A stretch of 5,910 bases of DNA, taken from an uncultured bacterium (lineage in GTDB: Bacteria > Desulfobacterota > Desulfovibrionia > Desulfovibrionales > Desulfovibrionaceae). The notes under the pieces were generated by a model. That model saw only the letters and a list, made by a program, of their open reading frames with translations, was not told the origin of the DNA and ran no database searches. Shown here piece after piece: positions 1 to 5,329 of the stretch. The stretch spans positions 1-5,910 of the forward strand of contig CAJMRA010000171.1 in NCBI GenBank assembly GCA_905215675.1, read 5' to 3'. The position numbers were made by a program, and so were the translations under genes. How positions within the stretch are numbered: the first letter of the stretch is position 1; the number at the start of each line of letters is the position of its first letter.

Positions 1-113
1 TTCAGAGGGGGCACAGGCCGGGCGGCAAGTCCTTTTCAAAGGTTATGTGTCGCCTGCATTTTCTATTTATCTGAACTAAGCGGGAGGACGACTGAACGGA
101 ATCCGGCAGTCCG

Positions 114-821
114 TCAGGAATCCTCTTCCCGCGTATCGGTCTCCAGCCCCAGCAACAGGCGGAGGGGGTCTTCCAGCCTGATTTTCCTGCCGTGCAGACT
201 GACGAGGCCTTCATCCCGCAGCAGGCGCAGCGCGGCGCTCACGCTGGGCTGGGTGGAACCGATCATGGCCGCCATGCGCTCCTGCGAAAGCGAATGCGGC
301 AGGGCGCAGGGGCGGGACCAGGCCTCGGCGTTTTCCAGCCCGTCGTATGCCAGCGCAATGAGCAGACGGCAAAGGCGATGGCGCACGTCGCCGCTCTGGC
401 CGCGAAGGCAGCTCCCCATATACCGCAGCCGACGTCCGAGAATGGTAATGACGCGCCGCGCAAGCCGGTAATTGCCGGCCAGCAGTTCCTCAAAGGGATC
501 ATGCGCCAGCGCATGGATGACGCAGGGACTCAGGGCCTGCGCATTGGCCGTGCGCGTCGAGGCTGTCAGGACCTCGGAAAGGCCGAACACCTCTCCCGCC
601 GTCCGCAGGAAAAAGACGGTTTCCTTGCCGGCATCGGTGGCGCCGAAGATCTGGACAAGGCCGGATTGCAGATAATAGCAGCAGTCTCCGGCCTCTCCCT
701 CAAAAAAAATGATATCGCCCTTGCGGACTTCGAGCCGCCGGGCGCGCGCCATGAACAGGGTTTCCAGCTCCGGCAGATCGGTAAAAAAGGCTTCCCTGCG
801 CAAAAACCACAAATTTTCCAT
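114..821 (-). CDS. Crp/Fnr-family transcriptional regulator, 235 aa
   Basis: This is a cytoplasmic DNA-binding regulator. A cyclic-nucleotide-binding-like beta-barrel covers about residues 12-115 (KGDIIFFEGEAGD at 34-46, GEVFGLSEVLTASTRTA at 76-92). A long dimerisation helix spans about 116-150. A C-terminal winged helix-turn-helix follows at about 176-215 (LSQERMAAMIGSTQPSVS, then LRDEGLVSLHGRKIRL). The start was set at MENLWF because an AGGAGG lies 5 nt upstream; the frame stays open for 107 more codons, but these read as low-complexity Arg/Ala/Pro sequence with no family resemblance. The barrel keeps an Arg (R90) where Crp has its cAMP-phosphate Arg but has Leu in place of the usual Glu, so cAMP is an unlikely ligand. 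It lacks the N-terminal cysteine cluster of Fnr. It is the last gene of the minus-strand set, 115 bp after the ferredoxin gene, so it is a plausible local regulator. The family call is firm; the ligand and targets are unknown. Confidence 0.93.
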   Translation of the reverse strand: MENLWFLRREAFFTDLPELETLFMARARRLEVRKGDIIFFEGEAGDCCYYLQSGLVQIFGATDAGKETVFFLRTAGEVFGLSEVLTASTRTANAQALSPCVIHALAHDPFEELLAGNYRLARRVITILGRRLRYMGSCLRGQSGDVRHRLCRLLIALAYDGLENAEAWSRPCALPHSLSQERMAAMIGSTQPSVSAALRLLRDEGLVSLHGRKIRLEDPLRLLLGLETDTREEDS

Positions 822-826
822 CCTCG

Positions 827-832
827 CCTCCT
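827..832 (-). promoter_or_regulatory. Shine-Dalgarno site of the Crp/Fnr-type gene
   Basis: A perfect AGGAGG on the minus strand lies 5 nt before the ATG at 821. It decides the start, because the reading frame is open for more than 100 codons upstream. Confidence 0.8.
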
Positions 833-865
833 GCCGGGCCGGGGCCTGTGGAAAGCGTCGGGCGC

Positions 866-904
866 GGGAGGCCGCGCCCGGCGTTTTGCCGGACGCGGCC
901 TCCC
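866..904 (-). other. Strong hairpin between ferredoxin and regulator genes
   Basis: Arms 866-876 and 894-904 pair perfectly over 11 bp. After a one-base mismatch (877/893), 878-882 pairs with 888-892, leaving a 5-nt loop at 883-887. No T-run follows on either strand, so it is not a standard intrinsic terminator. It is more likely a transcript-processing, stability or partial-termination element between two co-oriented genes. The pairing is seen directly; the role is inferred. Confidence 0.65.
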
Positions 905-911
905 CTCCCGC

Positions 912-935
912 ACGGGTTCCGGCGCGGGAACCCGT
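912..935 (-). other. Hairpin at the ferredoxin gene 3' end
   Basis: A perfect 9-bp stem (912-920 with 927-935) has a 6-nt loop and begins one base after the ferredoxin stop codon. It stands in tandem with the larger hairpin at 866-904. It has no T-tract. It could protect the 3' end of the upstream message or reduce expression of the downstream regulator gene. Confidence 0.6.
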
Positions 936-936
936 C

Positions 937-1299
937 TCAGCGTTTCCGGTTCGTCCCGTCCCCGCTGCTTTCCGTCGCGGGCAGACGGTTGACATAGTGA
1001 TAGCGTTGTTCGTTGCCGTAAATATCACGACAAATCCAGGTAATGGAGTCCTTCCCCATAATCGGGCGCAGATGCGCGGAGAAGTAGCCCAGCTGATAGG
1101 GCATCTTCGTCGAAATGGCTCCGGCGGGACAGGCCTTGACACAGGACATGCAGTCCCAGCATTCGTTGACGGCGCGACAATAGGCTTTCCGCCGTTCCTG
1201 ATCCAGCGCCATCAAATCGCCGGGGCAGGCTTCCTCGCAGCGCGTTTCGCTTCTGCCGGAACAGGCGTTGCAACGGTGTACATCAATTCTGGGCGGCAT
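937..1299 (-). CDS. AprB-like two-[4Fe-4S] ferredoxin subunit, 120 aa
   Basis: This is the likely electron-transfer subunit of the adjacent AprA-like flavoprotein, in the cytoplasm. The first cluster motif is C10-x2-C13-x7-C21-x3-C25-P, with the extended x7 spacing typical of AprB. The second is C47-x2-C50-x2-C53-x3-C57-P. Trp48 matches the position of the Trp placed between cluster and FAD in the Archaeoglobus AprB structure, as I recall it. PGDLMALD (26-33), KAY (38-40) and the later DSITW...YGNEQRYHY stretch (84-102) also follow AprB. The protein stops at 120 residues, whereas AprB has roughly 150-167, so much of the tail that wraps around AprA is missing. The start is supported by AGGAGA 7 nt upstream; the frame is open further but that part has no resemblance to the family. 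It lies 124 bp downstream of the flavoprotein gene. AprB homology is firm; acting on APS is not established. Confidence 0.93.
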   Translation of the reverse strand: MPPRIDVHRCNACSGRSETRCEEACPGDLMALDQERRKAYCRAVNECWDCMSCVKACPAGAISTKMPYQLGYFSAHLRPIMGKDSITWICRDIYGNEQRYHYVNRLPATESSGDGTNRKR

Positions 1300-1306
1300 A
1301 CGATCA

Positions 1307-1312
1307 TCTCCT
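1307..1312 (-). promoter_or_regulatory. Shine-Dalgarno site of the AprB-like gene
   Basis: AGGAGA on the minus strand sits 7 nt before the ATG at 1299. It fixes the start at MPPRIDVHRC, which places the first cysteine at residue 10 as in canonical AprB. Confidence 0.75.
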
Positions 1313-1380
1313 GAAGGCGCGGGACGGAAGCCTCCGCTCCGCGCCGGAAAAAGGGGTTTGCAGGGAAAAATACCACGGGG

Positions 1381-1427
1381 ACGGCATCCGCACGCCCGTG
1401 CGGCCCGCCGTGACGCGAAGGCGTCAC
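1381..1427 (-). other. Two adjacent hairpins at the flavoprotein/ferredoxin junction
   Basis: A 7-bp stem (1410-1416 with 1421-1427, 4-nt loop) overlaps the flavoprotein stop codon. Next to it a perfect 6-bp stem (1388-1393 with 1398-1403, 4-nt loop) can be enclosed by a 5-bp outer stem (1381-1385 with 1407-1411). The outer stem shares bases 1410-1411 with the first hairpin, so the two forms compete slightly. A short T-rich stretch on the minus strand begins about 9 nt beyond, which is too far for a typical intrinsic terminator. A role in message stability or subunit ratio is inferred. Confidence 0.5.
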
Positions 1428-3199
1428 TCCTTGCGCCGATCCCCCGGCAGAATCTGCTCATAAGGCCGGGTAAAGGTCGAAACCTCGCCCGTTTCCGGGT
1501 CCCGTCTCGATTCCACGAAGCAGTCGAATTCGGCGTCGTTGCGCTCCGGGTAGTCCGTGCGGGTCTGCCACCCCGCCCAGCGCGTTTCCCTGCGGGCCTT
1601 CAGGTGATGCACGACCGCTTCGGCCACGTCCACCCTGTCCATGGTTTCGTGCGCGTTCATGAGTTCATGCAGGTCCGCCGCCCGCAGGAAACGGAACTGG
1701 GATTGCAGCATCTTGATATGACGCAGCGCGTAGTCGAGCCGCGCCTCGTCGGTACGGTAGAACTGGCTGACGCCGCCCGCGTATTCGTCCATGAGGCGCT
1801 GCAGGCGTTCCTTCATTTCCACCGGACGCACGCCGTCCCTGTCGCGCTCCAGCAGCGGGGCGTATATCCGGGCCTTTTCCCGTTCCACATCCCGCATGTC
1901 CACATCGGGCAGGTCCGCGTTTTCCTCCAGATAGGCCAGCGCGCCGCGCGCCGCGAGCTTGCCCTCGACGCAGCAGCCGCCCACGAACTTGTTGGGATTG
2001 CCGCCCGCGGCCTCGCCCGCGGCGAACAGGCCCGGCACGGTCGTCATGCGCCGCATGTCCACCCAGAAGCCGCCGCCGGTATGCCCGCCGAGGATGTAGG
2101 GATCGGAACCGTAAATCTCGATGGGCTCCCGGGTGACGTCCTGCCCGCGGCTGGCAAGGAAAAGGACAAAGGAAGGACGCTCGTTCAGATAATCCTCCAT
2201 CATGGCCCGGGCCTTTTCCGGGCTGAGATGGGTGGTGTCGCAGTAGCAGGGACCGCGCCCCGCGAGCCATTCCTCCATGGGGGCATTGGCGCGGATGTAG
2301 CGCGGCGCGGCGTCGCCGCCCAGTTCCGCGTAACGGCTCATGACGCGCTCGCCGGCCGCGTTGACGATGGGCGCGCCGTAACCGACGGAAATGGTGTCCA
2401 CGGGGCCGCAGAAATCCTTGGTGCGGGTGGCCACCCAGCGCTGTTCGAGGCTCGTCAGTTCCGCGCCGCAGCGAAAGCCCATGGCATAGCCGCTTCCCAC
2501 ACAATAGGGGCACATCCATATCTGCGCGCCGCTGTCCGTGGAATCCGCCGTATAGGACTTGTACAGCGTCCCCGCCCCGCCGGTGCTGATGACGGTCGCT
2601 CCGGCGCGGAACACGTAGCACTTGCCGTCGCGCACGCCGAAGCCCACGGCCCCGCGACATACGCCGTCGCGCATCAGAAGCCCGGTGACGGCAATACGGT
2701 TGTATACCTGCGCGCCGGATTTGACGGCCTGTTCCGCCATGATGGGCTTGAGCTGCTCGCCGTGAATGGAAATGTCCCACTTGCCGCGATAGCGCACCCT
2801 GCCCTGCTCGTCCCGCAGAAACGGCACGCCCCAGCGTTCAAGGTCCTCCACGGCCTCGTTGAGTTCCCGGGCGTTGGACAGGGCCAGATCCTCGCGCAGC
2901 GGGCCGCCGCCCACCTGCGCGCGGCTCCAGCGCACCAGATCTTCCGGCGTCTTGTCCGGGGGAATATAGGTATTGATGGCGTCCATCCCGGCGGAACAGG
3001 CCCCGGAGCGATGGATTTCCGCCTTTTCCACAATGACGACGCGGGCGTCCGGCCGCAGCTTTCCGGCCTCCACGGCCACGAAGCACCCTGCGTTGCCGCC
3101 GCCGATAATGAGCAGATCCGCATCGACGACGACGGTTTCCACATCGTCGAGCGTCGCGGGCGCAAAGGCGCGCGTATGCGAAACGGCATTGACAGTCAT
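1424..3199 (-). CDS. AprA-like FAD-dependent oxidoreductase subunit, 591 aa
   Basis: This is a member of the fumarate reductase/succinate dehydrogenase/AprA flavoprotein superfamily, cytoplasmic, with no signal peptide. An FAD dinucleotide fold starts at IIGGGNAG (31-38) with the ribose-binding Glu near VIVEK (55-59), and a second FAD segment is GLFAAGEAAGG (390-400). Several segments match AprA as I recall it: RSGACSAGMDAINTY (64-78), IHGEQLK (145-151), TRTKDFCGPV (258-267), LGGHTGG (370-376), DEYAGGVSQFY (471-481), RAADLHE (506-512) and the end RPYEQILP. These carry AprA-type candidate substrate residues N76, E148, R259 and H373. It is shorter than AprA (about 630-670 aa), and a CPYC motif (230-233) replaces a Trp-containing segment. 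The start ATG has GGGAG 7 nt upstream. The AprB-like gene follows directly, so the two probably form a heterodimer. It is clearly an AprA paralogue; APS, another sulfur compound or an organic acid could be the substrate. Confidence 0.92.
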   Translation of the reverse strand: MTVNAVSHTRAFAPATLDDVETVVVDADLLIIGGGNAGCFVAVEAGKLRPDARVVIVEKAEIHRSGACSAGMDAINTYIPPDKTPEDLVRWSRAQVGGGPLREDLALSNARELNEAVEDLERWGVPFLRDEQGRVRYRGKWDISIHGEQLKPIMAEQAVKSGAQVYNRIAVTGLLMRDGVCRGAVGFGVRDGKCYVFRAGATVISTGGAGTLYKSYTADSTDSGAQIWMCPYCVGSGYAMGFRCGAELTSLEQRWVATRTKDFCGPVDTISVGYGAPIVNAAGERVMSRYAELGGDAAPRYIRANAPMEEWLAGRGPCYCDTTHLSPEKARAMMEDYLNERPSFVLFLASRGQDVTREPIEIYGSDPYILGGHTGGGFWVDMRRMTTVPGLFAAGEAAGGNPNKFVGGCCVEGKLAARGALAYLEENADLPDVDMRDVEREKARIYAPLLERDRDGVRPVEMKERLQRLMDEYAGGVSQFYRTDEARLDYALRHIKMLQSQFRFLRAADLHELMNAHETMDRVDVAEAVVHHLKARRETRWAGWQTRTDYPERNDAEFDCFVESRRDPETGEVSTFTRPYEQILPGDRRKE

Positions 3200-3263
3200 G
3201 GTTTTTCTCCCTTCCCTGTAGGTTGACGTTGCTGTGACATGCGGATGAAGCGCCGCGGAAAGC

Positions 3264-3276
3264 GCATCTCCGATGC
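3264..3276. promoter_or_regulatory. Short palindrome upstream of the flavoprotein gene
   Basis: A 5-bp inverted repeat (GCATC, 3 nt, GATGC) lies about 65 bp upstream of the flavoprotein start. The stretch 3200-3335 is the only repeat-free upstream sequence for that gene and so probably holds its promoter, although I could not identify a convincing -35/-10 pair. The palindrome might be an operator, but its 3-nt spacer is short for a Crp/Fnr site. Confidence 0.2.
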
Positions 3277-3335
3277 ATTGTTACTCTATGTTATGACGCC
3301 GTGCCGGCGCTCCCCGTGGGCGTATCAGAGGTCTG

Positions 3336-3480
3336 GAGCAATTCCAGTTTGAAATGCAAAGCATTTCAAACCATACGGCCTGTCGTTTCGCGGAAAAAAC
3401 GCGGTTTTTCCGCTCACTTTGGGCCGGGCGGCGCTGTGCCGCCGCCTCGCGTTTCATCTTTTTCAAAGTTGAAACGCTCT
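3336..3480 (-). repeat. Intergenic hairpin-rich repeat element, copy 1
   Basis: This lies in the gap between the transporter stop and the flavoprotein start. It contains four consecutive hairpins: 3347-3371 (perfect 11-bp stem, 3-nt loop), 3390-3413 (9 bp, A/T-rich base), 3427-3443 (6 bp, GC) and 3449-3477 (8+4 bp with one mismatch). Positions 3428-3480, read on the minus strand, match 5856-5910 on the plus strand with two substitutions and two single-base indels. In addition 3336-3357 (minus) matches 5833-5854 (plus) at 20 of 22 bases. It therefore appears to be a dispersed non-coding repeat. Its minus-strand A/T-rich stem includes a run of six Ts and might also help terminate the transporter transcript. 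Confidence 0.75.
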
Positions 3481-3494
3481 AGTGTTACCACGCC

Positions 3495-5036
3495 CTAGAA
3501 CGGCCAGGGCGCGGACGCGTCCCAGACCGGCAGGCCCCAGAGGGCGTACCAGGGAGCCATGATGCAGACGCCGTACAGCATGGCGATGATGACGGAGACG
3601 ATCCCCGCGCGGGCGTAGTCGCCCGACGAGAAGGTATCCGTGCCGTGAGCGATGACGGCCGCCGTGATCTGGGTCGGCAGGATGTAGGCGAACGTATCCG
3701 TATCGCAGACCAGCATGGTGAAGGCCACGGGATGCAGCCCCAGCTGCGGCGCCATGGCAAAGACGACGGGGGCCAGCATGGCCACGGCCGCCACATTGGA
3801 GAGCATGCCCAGACGGATGATGTGCGTGCCCGCCATCATCATGAGAATGGTCTGCCACCAGTTCATGCCGACGACCCAGGCGTGGATGTGATCCGCCAGC
3901 CACTGGGCAAGTCCCGACTGCGTCATGGCGGTCGTCATGGTCATGGCCCCGCCCAGCAGCAGGAACGTGCCCCAGATGGTCTTTTCCTGCACGGCCTTCC
4001 AGGAACAGGGCATCATCCCCGGCGCGAACAGCAGCAGCATACCCAGCAGACCGATCACGCCCAGCGGCCAGCGATGCAGCTCGACGATGAAACTCCCCTT
4101 GCCGGTGACGAACATCAGCCCGGCCACGGCAAAGATCCCCAGCAGCACCTTTTCCGGCGTGGTCATGGGTCCCAGTTCCGCGCAGGCCCGCCGCAGCGAT
4201 TCCACGCCGCCCGCGATGCGCACCCCGTCCGTATGGAAGCAGCGGCGCAGCCAGAACTGCGTCAGCACGAACATGCCGAGATAGGGAACCTGGAGCAGCA
4301 TCCAGTTAAGATAGTTGATATTCGTGTAGCCGCCCTTTTCAAAGATGCCGATCATGATCATGTTCGGCAGATGGGCGGTCATGATGAACATGCCGCAAAT
4401 CATGGAGCCGTAGACCAGCGACTGGATGACGATGGCCTTCTTGGCCTCCCGCTCTTCCGGCGTATTGCCCAGCAGGTTGCAGACGCCCTGCACCACGGGC
4501 AGCAGCGTGGCCGCGCGGGCATTGGCCGCCGGGACGAGAAAACCCAGAACGATATTGACGAAGAACATCCCCCAGATGACGCGACAGACGCTGGAGGCGC
4601 GGAAGCGGGACAGGATCTCGAGGGCGATGCGCCGATCCAGCCCCACCAGCTGCATGACCGCGCCGATCAGGAAGGCGAACAGGCACAGCCATATGACATG
4701 ATTGGTGAATCCCGAAAAAATAATGGCCATGGGCGGTTTGCCGCCCTGCCAGGGGATGGCCTGCGTCACAAGCAGCAGCGTGGGGATGGAAATGCCCGTG
4801 ATGCCCACGGGCATGGCGTCGCTGACCCACATGACGCTGGCCCAGAGCACAATACCCAGCACGGCCATACCGTTGTGCGTCAGCCCGGGAAACGGTTCCA
4901 GCACGGTCCAGAACAGGAAGAAGAGAACCCAGGCGAGAAAGAAGCCCGGCAGGACGCGACGAGGATTCCTGCCCGTCTTACGAAGATTTTCACAAAAATA
5001 GTTCCCGAAACGGGATGCCGAAACAAGGCTCGCCAT
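3495..5036 (-). CDS. DASS/SLC13-type anion transporter, 513 aa
   Basis: This is a polytopic inner-membrane permease, probably a cation-coupled importer of a di- or multivalent anion. About 11-13 hydrophobic segments are visible, for example near 31-48, 55-72, 113-132, 152-170, 201-222, 296-313, 324-341, 354-372 and 476-500. The two halves each carry a degenerate form of the family's Ser-Asn-Thr hairpin motif: PAANARAATLLP (169-180) and SNVAAVAMLAP (413-423). Each half also has a family-like follow-up, TAHLPNMIMIG (220-230) and LPTQITAAV near 453-461, and FSSGDYARAG (469-478) is typical of the C-terminal half. The start was set at MASLVSASRF because of AGGAGGT 4 nt upstream; a start 26 codons earlier (5114) is possible. 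It is upstream of and co-oriented with the AprA/AprB-like genes, separated from them by a repeat. Sulfate, a sulfonate or a C4/C6 carboxylate are all compatible; the sequence does not decide. Confidence 0.88.
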   Translation of the reverse strand: MASLVSASRFGNYFCENLRKTGRNPRRVLPGFFLAWVLFFLFWTVLEPFPGLTHNGMAVLGIVLWASVMWVSDAMPVGITGISIPTLLLVTQAIPWQGGKPPMAIIFSGFTNHVIWLCLFAFLIGAVMQLVGLDRRIALEILSRFRASSVCRVIWGMFFVNIVLGFLVPAANARAATLLPVVQGVCNLLGNTPEEREAKKAIVIQSLVYGSMICGMFIMTAHLPNMIMIGIFEKGGYTNINYLNWMLLQVPYLGMFVLTQFWLRRCFHTDGVRIAGGVESLRRACAELGPMTTPEKVLLGIFAVAGLMFVTGKGSFIVELHRWPLGVIGLLGMLLLFAPGMMPCSWKAVQEKTIWGTFLLLGGAMTMTTAMTQSGLAQWLADHIHAWVVGMNWWQTILMMMAGTHIIRLGMLSNVAAVAMLAPVVFAMAPQLGLHPVAFTMLVCDTDTFAYILPTQITAAVIAHGTDTFSSGDYARAGIVSVIIAMLYGVCIMAPWYALWGLPVWDASAPWPF

Positions 5037-5040
5037 ACGC

Positions 5041-5047
5041 ACCTCCT
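5041..5047 (-). promoter_or_regulatory. Shine-Dalgarno site of the transporter gene
   Basis: A perfect AGGAGGT lies 4 nt before the ATG at 5036. It favours this start over the in-frame ATG at 5114, which has only a GGAG 4 nt upstream and would be read through the terminator-like hairpin. Confidence 0.8.
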
Positions 5048-5071
5048 GTACTGCCCCGAACAGTTCCGTTG

Positions 5072-5100
5072 AAAAAACAGCCTGCTGACGCCGACAGGCT
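5072..5100 (-). terminator. Intrinsic terminator/attenuator in the transporter leader
   Basis: On the minus strand AGCCTG (5100-5095) pairs with CAGGCT (5084-5079) around a 10-nt loop, and after one G comes a run of six Ts (5077-5072). This is the classic form of an intrinsic terminator. It ends only 35 bp before the transporter start and has the same orientation, so it may act as an attenuator in the 5' leader. Alternatively it may end a short upstream transcript. The 6-bp stem is modest in strength. Confidence 0.6.
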
Positions 5101-5131
5101 TTGAAGGGCAGCATACGGCTCCGCCGCTCCG

Positions 5132-5172
5132 GGTTCTATTTTCCCGCATATAAAAAACGAAAATTTGAGAAA
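5132..5172. promoter_or_regulatory. AT-rich probable promoter zone between divergent genes
   Basis: The 293-bp divergent gap is GC-rich except for this stretch, which contains TATAAA on the plus strand (5149-5154) and T-rich sequence on the minus strand. It is the best location for the transporter promoter. I found no -35/-10 pair with good spacing here. For the exported-protein gene, a weak plus-strand pair (TTGCCT at 5275, TACCTT at 5298, 17-bp spacing) lies nearer its start. The rest of the gap, about 5173-5270, shows nothing recognisable. Confidence 0.25.
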
Positions 5173-5314
5173 GGAAGCACAATCGCCGGACGGCGGAAGG
5201 CGCGCGCCCGCGAACGCCGCCGTTTGCGCGTCCCCGCAAGGTCGCGGAAGACAACTTTTACCCTGTGCCGGGACTTGCCTAACAGACCGAAAGGACGTAC
5301 CTTTCCCGAAAAAC

Positions 5315-5321
5315 AAAGGAG
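5315..5321 (+). promoter_or_regulatory. Shine-Dalgarno site of the exported-protein gene
   Basis: AAAGGAG is placed 8 nt before the ATG at 5330. It selects the start that opens with a signal peptide, rather than the in-frame ATG at 5165. Confidence 0.8.
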
Positions 5322-5329
5322 CCCTGGCT

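Noticed and set aside
1..113. Operon terminator after the regulator gene
   Set aside because: Only a 5-bp stem (31-42) and weak pairings are visible, with no following T-run on the minus strand; support is not sufficient.
822..1142. N-terminal extension of the Crp-type regulator to the ATG at 1142
   Set aside because: The 107 extra codons overlap the ferredoxin gene and the hairpins and show no family similarity; the Shine-Dalgarno site at 827-832 supports the shorter form.
1268..3226. Long plus-strand open frame of about 650 codons
   Set aside because: It lies antisense to the AprA-like gene, is rich in His/Arg/Ala/Gly, has no recognisable motif, and is explained by the high GC content and codon pattern of the true gene.
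3220..3242. Crp-like operator formed by TTGAC and TGTGAC strings
   Set aside because: The two strings are in direct rather than inverted arrangement, so they do not form the palindrome expected for a Crp/Fnr dimer.
3347..3477. CRISPR array
   Set aside because: The hairpins are different from each other, and there are no regularly spaced identical repeats with unique spacers.
3645..5072. Plus-strand open frame of about 475 codons
   Set aside because: It is antisense to the transporter gene and has a His/Gln/Asp/Gly-rich low-complexity translation; no domain is recognisable, whereas the minus strand gives a clear membrane protein.
5165..5329. N-terminal extension of the exported protein
   Set aside because: It would bury the signal peptide behind 55 Arg/Ala-rich residues; a good ribosome site precedes the ATG at 5330.
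5072..5329. Riboswitch upstream of the transporter
   Set aside because: A terminator is present, but the stretch between it and the AT-rich zone is only about 30-60 bases and I could not recognise any known aptamer core.
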